A stretch of 11,992 nt of DNA. It comes from Prolixibacteraceae bacterium (GTDB lineage Bacteria > Bacteroidota > Bacteroidia > Bacteroidales > Prolixibacteraceae). The stretch lies in assembly GCA_003450125.1 (NCBI GenBank), contig DMFR01000325.1, positions 1,858-13,849 of the forward strand. The letters run 5' to 3'. The translations under genes were made by a program, and so were the position numbers. Positions 6,745 through 11,992 of the stretch are shown here, one piece after another (position 1 is the first letter of the stretch; every line of letters begins with the position of its first letter). Below the pieces are notes generated by a model, which saw only the letters and a list, made by a program, of their open reading frames with translations, had not been told where the DNA came from and did not search any database.

Positions 6745-7627
6745 ATTCCATATCGTATCCAAAGCCGCCCAGTGTGCGGTCTTTGTCGCGCCAGTCTTTG
6801 TTTACTTTCACGAATAGTTGCAGGAACACTTTCTTCTGAAAGAATTCTTCCATATCCAGTCGGGCTTCCATTCCAACCCTTTTGAGCGCCTGTCCCTGGT
6901 GGCCGATGATGATTCCCTTCTGGCTCTCGCGGTTGACATGGATCACGCACATCAGGTTCAGTATCTTATCTTCTTCTTTAAATTCCTCTACTTCCACTTC
7001 CACCGAGTAGGGTATTTCCTTGTCATAATACAGTAATATCTTTTCACGGATGATCTCACTGACAAAGAAGCGTTCATTGCGGTCGGTCAGTTCGTCCTTG
7101 GGAAAATAGGCAGGGCCTTCTGGCAACAATTCCAATATCCGGTCAAAGATTTGTGCCACGTTGAATTTCTCCAATGCCGACACGGCATATACGTCAGCCA
7201 GCGGAAGCTTGGCACGCCAGTATTCATAGAGTTTCATCACCTTCTCCTGATCCGATAGGTCGATCTTGTTGATCAGCACAATTACCGCTGCTTCCGAGCT
7301 TTTTACCCGTTCGATGTATTCTTCGTTCTTCTCCGGGCTTTCAATCACATCGGTCACATAGATAATCACATCAGCATCAATGAGGGCGGTGTTGACAAAC
7401 TTCATCATCGTCTCCTGAAGCTTGTAATTGGGTTTCAGGATTCCCGGGGTATCGGAGTAAACGATCTGGAAATCATCGCCATTGACAATTCCCTTGATGC
7501 GGTGGCGGGTCGTCTGCATTTTTGAGGTAATGATCGACAAGCGTTCGCCAACCAGTACGTTCATGATGGTAGATTTCCCCACGTTGGGATTTCCGATGAT
7601 GTTTACAAATCCAGATTTATGTGCCAT
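6743..7627 (-). CDS. era: Ribosome assembly GTPase Era
   Basis: A 294-residue protein. The N-terminal GTPase domain has the P-loop GNPNVGKS (12-19), the switch I block TTRHRI (39-44), DTPG (59-62) and NKID (120-123). The C-terminal KH RNA-binding domain has the GxxG loop IIGHQGQALKRVG (240-252) and ends in a KVNKDWRDKDR-type segment (275-284) typical of Era, which binds the 3' end of 16S rRNA. Length and motifs are normal. It acts in 30S subunit maturation in the cytoplasm, peripherally at the membrane in some species. It has its own promoter candidate about 33 bases upstream. The stop codon borders an unusual polypyrimidine tract, and der follows on the same strand. Confidence 0.98.
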   Translation of the reverse strand: MAHKSGFVNIIGNPNVGKSTIMNVLVGERLSIITSKMQTTRHRIKGIVNGDDFQIVYSDTPGILKPNYKLQETMMKFVNTALIDADVIIYVTDVIESPEKNEEYIERVKSSEAAVIVLINKIDLSDQEKVMKLYEYWRAKLPLADVYAVSALEKFNVAQIFDRILELLPEGPAYFPKDELTDRNERFFVSEIIREKILLYYDKEIPYSVEVEVEEFKEEDKILNLMCVIHVNRESQKGIIIGHQGQALKRVGMEARLDMEEFFQKKVFLQLFVKVNKDWRDKDRTLGGFGYDME

Positions 7628-7659
7628 TTATTTCAGAATGAAGGTTTTAATAATTGGCG

Positions 7660-7693
7660 CAAAGATAGTCAATTAATTCTTTTAACCGCTAAA
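7660..7693 (-). promoter_or_regulatory. Candidate Bacteroidota promoter for era (and der)
   Basis: On the minus strand TTTA (complement of 7690-7693) is followed after 22 bases by TATCTTTG (complement of 7660-7667), an exact TAnnTTTG box followed by CGCC. The start of transcription would fall near 7653, giving a leader of about 26 bases before the era ATG. This is the most convincing -7 box in the window. Confidence 0.5.
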
Positions 7694-7824
7694 CAGATTT
7701 GTGGGCGTTGAGTGAATTAACACTGGAGTGAAAAGTTTTGTTTCCGATGCATTTTCGCAGCAAGAATCTGGTTTTTGCCTATCTGGCAATTGTTTTCCTT
7801 ATACCAATTTAGGAGTTTGTACTT

Positions 7825-7857
7825 TACTCGTACTATACTCGTACTATACTCGTACTA
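7825..7857. repeat. Three perfect tandem copies of an 11-bp unit
   Basis: TACTCGTACTA is repeated exactly three times (7825-7835, 7836-7846, 7847-7857). The unit contains GTAC and is about one helical turn long, so all copies would face the same side of the DNA. It lies about 200 bp upstream of era and 350 bp upstream of the M48 gene. It could be an array of protein-binding sites or a slippage-derived microsatellite; the sequence alone does not decide. Confidence 0.85.
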
Positions 7858-8120
7858 ATATACACGTTCAAATTAAGTACTAATTAAGTTTAAATGAAGT
7901 AAAATATATAAAGCTGGTAGGAAGGAGGTATTGACTTTGCTCAAGCCAGACATTCATACCACATAGAATCCTTTTTTCGGAAAAGGAAAAAAAAACAATG
8001 GAGTTTGTTGATATTTTGAGAGTCAAAAGTCTTGATGATTCATTATAATTCAGTAGCTTGCCCTTCTAAACTTTGAACCGATGAACTTTGTGAATACCGC
8101 TACACACCGCACAGTCAGCT

Positions 8121-8201
8121 ATGGCGACGGTTAAATTTCATGTACCAAAAACTGCATGGAAAGAACTTTTCACTTCAAATGATATCAACTTTATTAAATA
8201 A
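8121..8201 (+). CDS. Doubtful 26-residue ORF just upstream of the M48 peptidase
   Basis: ATG at 8121 opens MATVKFHVPKTAWKELF and stops at 8201, 6 bases before the peptidase ATG. No family is recognised. The MATVKF beginning recalls the first residues of many Bacteroidota tyrosine recombinases, so it could be a scrap of an integrase, a translated leader, or chance. There is no clear ribosome-binding site and no other supporting evidence. Confidence 0.15.
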   Translation: MATVKFHVPKTAWKELFTSNDINFIK

Positions 8202-8207
8202 TTACCC

Positions 8208-9095
8208 ATGGATTCAAAAATTGATTACCGCGTTCACACGAGAGAGAACGTATATTTTTATATGAGGCTGCTGATCAGTCTAGGCCTGTATTATGGGATC
8301 GTACAACTGGTTTTAATGTCCTTGAAGGCCACCGGACCTCAAGTCGCTACCATTTATGTCATGTATGTATATGTGATCATGATTATCATTTTCCTCTTCT
8401 TCCGCTTTGGATTGCTGATCGGTCATTTAAAAGGCAACGGCATTAAAGTGGGTAAGAACCAGTTTGCAGATATTCACCAGGTGGTGGTCAAGCAGGCAGA
8501 ATTGTTAGGCCTTTCATCCGTGCCAAGTGTCTACATCCTTCAATCGGGGGGAGTACTCAATGCCTTTGCAGCAAGATTTTTGGGCAGGAACTACATTGTG
8601 CTCTATTCTGAAATGGTGGAAACAGCCTATGACCAGGACAAGTCAATTCTTGAATTTATCATCGGTCATGAGATGGGGCATATCAAGCGTAACCACATGC
8701 TAAAGGGTTTAATCCTGTTTCCTTCTTACATCATCCCTTTCCTGGGTTCTGCCTATTCAAGGGCCTGTGAATATACCTGCGACAACATTGGCCATGCCTT
8801 GTGTCCAGCGGGTGCAAGAGGTGGTTTATTGGTATTGGCTTCGGGAAAAACCATCTATAAAAAAGTCAATCTGAATGAGTTTTTAAACCAGGATTATACG
8901 GAAGATGGATTTTGGAAGTGGTTTGCCGAAAAGGTGGCTTCGCATCCCAACCTAACCAGAAGGTTGGGCGCCTTTGGAGAAGAGAAAGTTTCACCTACGG
9001 CCAGGAGCAGGGCCTCCTTGTTGGAGGAAGTAACCATTGCAACGGCAGTAGTTGAGGTAAAGGAAGACGATCATAATAAATATATGCCACGTTAA
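8208..9095 (+). CDS. M48-family membrane zinc metallopeptidase (HtpX-like)
   Basis: A 295-residue protein. Two hydrophobic segments near the N-terminus (about 20-38 and 45-72) anchor it in the inner membrane, and a third hydrophobic stretch follows the active site (166-182). The zinc motif HEMGH (154-158) provides two histidines and the catalytic Glu155. The downstream SRACEYTCD (184-192) supplies the third ligand, Glu188, and the conserved Asp192. A SHPNLTRRL block (245-253) matches the HP-containing C-terminal motif of the family. It is probably a quality-control protease for membrane or envelope proteins, with the active site in the cytoplasm if HtpX-like; the substrate is unknown. The start was chosen because upstream frames are closed. 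There is no SD sequence. It ends 10 bases before a hairpin and is convergent to the peroxiredoxin gene. Confidence 0.9.
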   Translation: MDSKIDYRVHTRENVYFYMRLLISLGLYYGIVQLVLMSLKATGPQVATIYVMYVYVIMIIIFLFFRFGLLIGHLKGNGIKVGKNQFADIHQVVVKQAELLGLSSVPSVYILQSGGVLNAFAARFLGRNYIVLYSEMVETAYDQDKSILEFIIGHEMGHIKRNHMLKGLILFPSYIIPFLGSAYSRACEYTCDNIGHALCPAGARGGLLVLASGKTIYKKVNLNEFLNQDYTEDGFWKWFAEKVASHPNLTRRLGAFGEEKVSPTARSRASLLEEVTIATAVVEVKEDDHNKYMPR

Positions 9096-9105
9096 TATCG
9101 GGAAA

Positions 9106-9151
9106 AACTTTGGTAAAGTTTTAATATATATGTTAAAACTTTACCAAAGTT
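9106..9151. terminator. 19-bp perfect palindromic hairpin, bidirectional terminator; copy 2 of a repeat family
   Basis: Arms 9106-9124 and 9133-9151 are perfect reverse complements around an 8-base AT-rich loop that could pair further. It lies 10 bases after the M48 stop and 4 bases beyond the peroxiredoxin stop, the right place to end both convergent transcripts. On the minus strand it runs into five T's. Compared with the hairpin at 2937-2981, the arm reads AACTTTGGTAAAGTTTTA instead of AACTTTGGGAAAGTTTTA, and the opposite arm carries the matching complementary change. Confidence 0.8.
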
Positions 9152-9155
9152 ACAG

Positions 9156-9902
9156 CTAATTTTTATCCGCTGTTCCTGATTTATCGCCTTTTTTAAACCA
9201 CATTCTATCTCCCACACTGTAATAATCGTTTTTCAGTTTGGGATTATCCGCAAGCTCCTTTTCGGTATAGGGGAGATGTCCAACCAACACGTCTTCTCCG
9301 GGGTTCCAGTTGGCAGGTGTCAATACGGATGCCTTATCAGAGGTTTGCAAGGCCTCTACAATTCTAACTATTTCCTTAATATTGCGACCCACTTTCATAG
9401 GGTAAAAGTTAATAGCTCGCACGATATTCTTGGAATCAATAATGAATACACCCCTGATATCCATGTTGGTACTTTCCGGCTCATGAAGCATTCCATACAG
9501 TTTTGAGGCCACATATTGGTGGTCATCGAAAAGAGGAAATTGGATTTTCTGAGGCCCTCTGCCTTTGTAATCCAAGGATTCAAGGTGAGCTTTCCACATT
9601 TTATGAAGGGCCAAATCACTCGTAGAAATAACGGCTAATTTAACACCTAATTGATCGAACTCCTTTTGCATATAGGCAAGTTCCAAGAGTTCAGAGGAAC
9701 ATACAGGGGTAAAATCCTGGGGGTGACTGAATAGAATTTTCCATTTCTTGCCAAAATCATCTGGAAAGGTAATTTGGCCATTGGTTGTTTCTTCAGTAAA
9801 CGAGGGCGCTTTTGATCCAATCAATGGGATTTTAATGCCCTGGGGAAAGACAATTCCAACAAATAAAACAGACAATACGATTGATAAAATTAATTTTTTC
9901 AT
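9156..9902 (-). CDS. Exported 1-Cys peroxiredoxin (Prx6 type)
   Basis: A 248-residue protein. Residues 1-21 (MKK, then a hydrophobic run ending in FPQ) look like a Sec signal peptide without a lipobox cysteine, so export to the periplasm is likely. The thioredoxin-fold core follows, with the active site HPQDFTPVCSSE: Cys68 is the peroxidatic cysteine in PxxxTxxC, and Arg150 is a candidate for the conserved arginine. The C-terminal extension with TPANWNPGEDVLV (195-207) is characteristic of Prx6-type enzymes. Cys68 is the only cysteine in the protein, so there is no resolving cysteine and reduction must come from an outside thiol. It would reduce H2O2, organic peroxides or peroxynitrite. It is a single gene with a 394-bp upstream gap and shares a terminator with the M48 gene. 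The symbol is left empty because names differ between lineages. Confidence 0.92.
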   Translation of the reverse strand: MKKLILSIVLSVLFVGIVFPQGIKIPLIGSKAPSFTEETTNGQITFPDDFGKKWKILFSHPQDFTPVCSSELLELAYMQKEFDQLGVKLAVISTSDLALHKMWKAHLESLDYKGRGPQKIQFPLFDDHQYVASKLYGMLHEPESTNMDIRGVFIIDSKNIVRAINFYPMKVGRNIKEIVRIVEALQTSDKASVLTPANWNPGEDVLVGHLPYTEKELADNPKLKNDYYSVGDRMWFKKGDKSGTADKN

Positions 9903-10296
9903 GCTTGTGATGTTTAGGACTTAGAAGCAACTATTCTGTTTAAGGTAATCCCTTATTTGGGGTAAGATATGAAAAGGCCGCAAGTCAGCGGAGGGTTAAC
10001 AATGGTCGTAATGTTAATGGTTCAAGAACCATGAGAGGATTCAATTCCCAATTTCGGCCTGCTTCAATCATCATCCTGTAACTTGAAATATTGGAATCGT
10101 CGGATTGTCTTAAAACAATATACGATACGAAATAGATTTAGAGAGGTTGGCAAATTAAGATTATTTAATCTTTAATTGTTGTGTGGTAGATCGTACAAGA
10201 TCTGTTAAGCCGATGCCGGAGGTGTAATTATTAAGTAAAATTAGGTGGTTTGAATATGATTATGTAATTTGGCCCTCAAACCAAAGTCTCCTTAAC
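9903..10296. other. 394-bp divergent intergenic region with several small dyads
   Basis: It lies between the start codons of the peroxiredoxin and the barrel protein and must carry both promoters, but I see no exact TAnnTTTG box with good spacing for either. Visible structure: a dyad ATGGTTC-AA-GAACCAT (10017-10032); AGGCCG (9975-9980) that could pair with CGGCCT (10055-10060) around it; a pseudo-palindrome AAGATTA-TT-TAATCTT (10157-10172); and AGATC/GATCT (10188-10203). A 29-codon minus-strand ORF overlaps the first of these but resembles nothing known to me. No tRNA or recognised riboswitch. Confidence 0.5.
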
Positions 10297-11013
10297 ATGA
10301 AAAACTTACTTCAACTAACAGTCATTCTTTCAATTGTCATTGCTTTCAATCTCAACACATTTGGGCAGCACCAATTTGGGGTAAAAGTCAGCGGGGGATT
10401 GTCAAGAATAACCGATTCAATGAAGTCATCTAATCTCACTGTTACCACTCCATTTGTTCCTTCCGGGCAGGTTGGATTTTATTACAACCTGGCCTTGGGT
10501 AATAAATCTTCTTTGGGGGCTGAGTTAAACATCTCCCAAATTGAAGGAAAAGAGAAATGGGAAGTGCCCTTTGTTGATGAATATGGAAATAGTATTGGCA
10601 ATGCAACAGCTTTAATTTACAGACATATTTCCTATTTGAGTTTGCCTGTTTATTATGGATATACTATTAAGCGGCTCACCATCAATGGAGGGTTTCAGAT
10701 TTCCTATGTATTATCAAGTTCAGGCACTAATGAATCAAGCAATAATTTCACTTTAATAACTGAAGAAGGTAACCAAATAATAAGAAGGGAAGGAGGTATG
10801 AATCGTGAATTAAATGATCTTGACATCAAGGCATTTGACTTTGGCCCAAGAGCTGGTTTCATTTACCGACTGACCCATAGACTTTCCATGGAAGGCATGT
10901 TCTATTATGGCCTAAGCAACATCAATCAGATTAAATCGACTTCAGAGAAATTGAAAATACAACAAATGACTGTGGGGATAAGATATTCATTGTGGACTAA
11001 AGTACACGATTAA
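10297..11013 (+). CDS. Outer-membrane beta-barrel protein (PorT-like / PF13568 type)
   Basis: A 238-residue protein with a Sec signal peptide (residues 1-24, ending NTFGQ, the usual Bacteroidota cleavage context). The mature part alternates amphipathic beta strands and polar loops: FGVKVSGGLS, SGQVGFYYNLAL, YLSLPVYYGY (113-122; the 'YLxLP' strand typical of this barrel family), DFGPRAGFIYRLTHRLSMEG and a last strand TVGIRYSLW. Length and strand pattern fit a small 8- to 10-stranded outer-membrane barrel. The function is unknown; members of this group are named porin family, PorT-like or outer membrane beta-barrel protein. It is a single gene, with no SusC/SusD pair or secretion genes nearby. 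Another barrel gene of the same general type converges on it from the right. Confidence 0.8.
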   Translation: MKNLLQLTVILSIVIAFNLNTFGQHQFGVKVSGGLSRITDSMKSSNLTVTTPFVPSGQVGFYYNLALGNKSSLGAELNISQIEGKEKWEVPFVDEYGNSIGNATALIYRHISYLSLPVYYGYTIKRLTINGGFQISYVLSSSGTNESSNNFTLITEEGNQIIRREGGMNRELNDLDIKAFDFGPRAGFIYRLTHRLSMEGMFYYGLSNINQIKSTSEKLKIQQMTVGIRYSLWTKVHD

Positions 11014-11294
11014 TTCTGCCTACATGCATCATTGCTTGGATACATTTTACCTAAGCTATTTAAACAATCTTAAATTTCGATATTCTCGCTTTAATTCTTC
11101 GTATTTTTCTTCAGAAATATCGATTACTCAGGAAACGGTTAAGAATTTGACCGAGCATGTAATGTGGCATTGATGGAAAGTGCGGAAGGAAAAGCCACCC
11201 TTGACTTTTCCGGAATGCGGAAATACCATTGCTCTAAAATTGAGTGAGAGTAAATAACTTATAAAACATCAGCATTGAATAAAAAATATGTATA

Positions 11295-11313
11295 AAAAGG
11301 CATTCACCCTTTT
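11295..11313. terminator. Short hairpin, possible bidirectional terminator
   Basis: AAAAGG (11295-11300) and CCTTTT (11308-11313) form a 6-bp stem with a 7-base loop. It is followed by ATTTTTAATG on the plus strand and by TATACATATTTTTT on the minus strand. It is placed between convergent genes but 280 bp beyond the plus-strand gene and about 55 bp beyond the minus-strand one, so it fits the minus-strand gene better. The stem is weak. Confidence 0.4.
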
Positions 11314-11324
11314 ATTTTTAATGT

Positions 11325-11351
11325 AGGCAGCACGATTATATGATACTGCCT
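11325..11351 (-). terminator. Hairpin after the partial barrel gene
   Basis: AGGCAG (11325-11330) and CTGCCT (11346-11351) pair around a 15-base loop, 16 bases beyond the stop of the leftward barrel gene. An A-rich rather than T-rich segment follows on the minus strand, so on its own it is a poor intrinsic terminator. With the hairpin at 11295-11313 it could form a double 3'-end structure. Confidence 0.35.
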
Positions 11352-11367
11352 CTATTTAATAAGTATA

Positions 11368-11992
11368 CTAATTTTCGTCTTTTTTTCCAAATTGGTAAGT
11401 GACGCCCACTTTAAACGAAACCCGGTCCAATTCCATCGGCAAAGCACCCAATTTTGACAGGTGATTTTTGTATTCCACTGATCCATCTATTGAGAACCTT
11501 TCACTCAAGGCATATCGGAAAGTCAAACCCAAATTAAGAGAACCCAATGGTTGAATATTCTTCCAGGCATTCTTTTTTATGATTTGATTGGTTACTATTT
11601 CCTCAATCGCAGTATGGATAAGATATTCCTGATTTAAAAATGCCAATGCAGATAATCCTCCATCAAAAAACAAGGAAGCGCGCTGATTGCTTAATATTCT
11701 TATCCGCAAAGTAACGGGTAATTCTAAAAAATCATAGTTTCCAGTTCGGAAAACAATACTATCGACACCTGATTTGTGGAGACTGTTAAGCCGCATTGAG
11801 TCAAGGGTAAATGCATGCACATTGGAATAGGTTTGCGAATGATATTTGAATCCAACTGCCACATTTGCAAATGAGTTTATGGGCCCTTCAAATTCAATTC
11901 CAAATCCATGTCCGATCCCAGGATTCCGAAGAGTTTTTTCCATATGAAATTCAGGATTATAATATAACGAGACTTTATTAGGACCAACAAAA
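11368..11992 (-). CDS. Outer-membrane beta-barrel protein (partial, N-terminus beyond window)
   Basis: The frame is open from the right edge of the window to the TAG at 11368-11370, giving 207 visible residues. The first in-frame ATG is complementary to 11941-11943, but the codons upstream of it read FVGPNKVSLYYNPEFH, a convincing beta strand. There is also no signal peptide after that ATG, so the true start lies outside the window. The visible part alternates strands and loops: GIGHGFGIEFEGP, VAVGFKYHSQTYS, FLELPVTLRIRI (the equivalent of the 'YLxLP' strand), ASLFFDGGLSALAFLNQ, LNLGLTFRYALSERFSIDGS and a terminal strand FKVGVTYQFG near the C-terminus. It is probably a PF13568-like barrel of the outer membrane with unknown function. 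It shows the same general architecture as the barrel at 10297-11013 but no obvious close identity to it. Confidence 0.75.
   Translation of the reverse strand, partial: FVGPNKVSLYYNPEFHMEKTLRNPGIGHGFGIEFEGPINSFANVAVGFKYHSQTYSNVHAFTLDSMRLNSLHKSGVDSIVFRTGNYDFLELPVTLRIRILSNQRASLFFDGGLSALAFLNQEYLIHTAIEEIVTNQIIKKNAWKNIQPLGSLNLGLTFRYALSERFSIDGSVEYKNHLSKLGALPMELDRVSFKVGVTYQFGKKDEN

Larger units (their letters stand above)
7694..8207. other. Intergenic region between era and the M48 peptidase gene
   Basis: A long noncoding stretch between divergent genes. It holds an 11-bp tandem repeat (7825-7857), a small hairpin CCTTTT-TTCGG-AAAAGG (7970-7986) followed by a run of nine A, and three very short ORFs: 7998-8048 (16 codons), 8081-8134 (17 codons) and 8121-8201 (26 codons). 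No recognisable gene, RNA or exact TAnnTTTG box for the peptidase gene was found. The rest is AT-rich DNA without visible structure. Confidence 0.6.
11014..11367. other. 354-bp convergent intergenic region, possible gene debris
   Basis: It lies between two convergent barrel genes. Two short open stretches have protein-like composition: minus strand 11056-11127 (ends EEKYEELKREYRN plus a few residues and a stop, preceded by an in-frame TGA) and plus strand 11173-11247 (24 codons beginning MESAEGKATLDF). Neither has a full-length frame or a recognised family. A hairpin GGAAAAG/CTTTTCC (11188-11211) and the two hairpins listed separately are also present. The remainder is AT-rich with nothing visible. 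Confidence 0.5.

Noticed and set aside
6624..6950. Minus-strand ORF of 108 codons reading through the polypurine tract
   Set aside because: It overlaps the end of era in another frame and ends in a Lys/Glu/Gly-rich run created by the purine tract; composition artefact.
7970..7986. Intrinsic terminator
   Set aside because: The hairpin is followed by an A-run on the plus strand, and on the minus strand the T-run lies on the wrong side of the stem, so it fits a terminator in neither direction.
10017..10032. T-arm of a tRNA gene (GGTTCAAGAACC)
   Set aside because: No acceptor, D or anticodon arms could be placed around it; only an isolated small dyad.
11941..11943. ATG as the true start of the right-hand barrel gene
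   Set aside because: The frame stays open to the window edge with a beta-strand-like sequence upstream, and no signal peptide follows this ATG.

Overview
The window looks like ordinary chromosomal DNA from a Bacteroidota bacterium, probably of the Bacteroidales or a neighbouring group. The reasons are: promoter-like boxes of the TTTG / TAnnTTTG type and no -35/-10 pairs of the E. coli kind that I can see; starts that mostly lack a clear Shine-Dalgarno sequence; two exported proteins of the PorT-like outer-membrane beta-barrel type common in this phylum; and intergenic palindromes and short tandem repeats. The species cannot be named from this sequence.

Left part (1-5000): a partial DUF2231 membrane protein runs leftward out of the window and is divergent from mntP, a manganese efflux pump. 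Next come an orphan membrane histidine kinase (7TM input, PAS, HisKA, ATPase) and a CPA2-type K+/H+ antiporter with cytoplasmic RCK (TrkA-N/TrkA-C) domains. A 20-bp perfect hairpin separates the kinase from the antiporter. The theme is ion homeostasis and envelope sensing, but nothing shows that the kinase controls its neighbours.

Middle (5000-7700): a near-perfect 66-bp inverted repeat fills the gap between the antiporter and der. The leftward genes era and then der encode two GTPases that act in ribosome assembly. The 238 bp between them hold a 13-copy heptamer tandem repeat and an almost pure polypyrimidine tract that begins at the era stop codon. era has its own good promoter candidate.

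Right part (7700-11992): a 580-bp intergenic stretch with a 3 x 11-bp tandem repeat leads to a membrane M48 zinc metallopeptidase. This gene converges on an exported 1-Cys peroxiredoxin across a hairpin of the same sequence family as the one at 2937-2981. After a 394-bp gap come an outer-membrane beta-barrel protein, a 354-bp gap with weak hairpins and possible gene debris, and a second barrel protein that runs in from the right edge. Its start lies outside the window.

I found no CRISPR array, tRNA, rRNA, intact insertion sequence, phage or defence gene. The coding content is conventional. What deserves a second look is mainly intergenic: the two related palindromes with a compensatory base-pair change, the 66-bp inverted repeat, and the heptamer and polypyrimidine block between era and der. 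Two protein oddities are also worth checking: an eroded glycine loop in the antiporter's RCK domain and a signal peptide on the 1-Cys peroxiredoxin.
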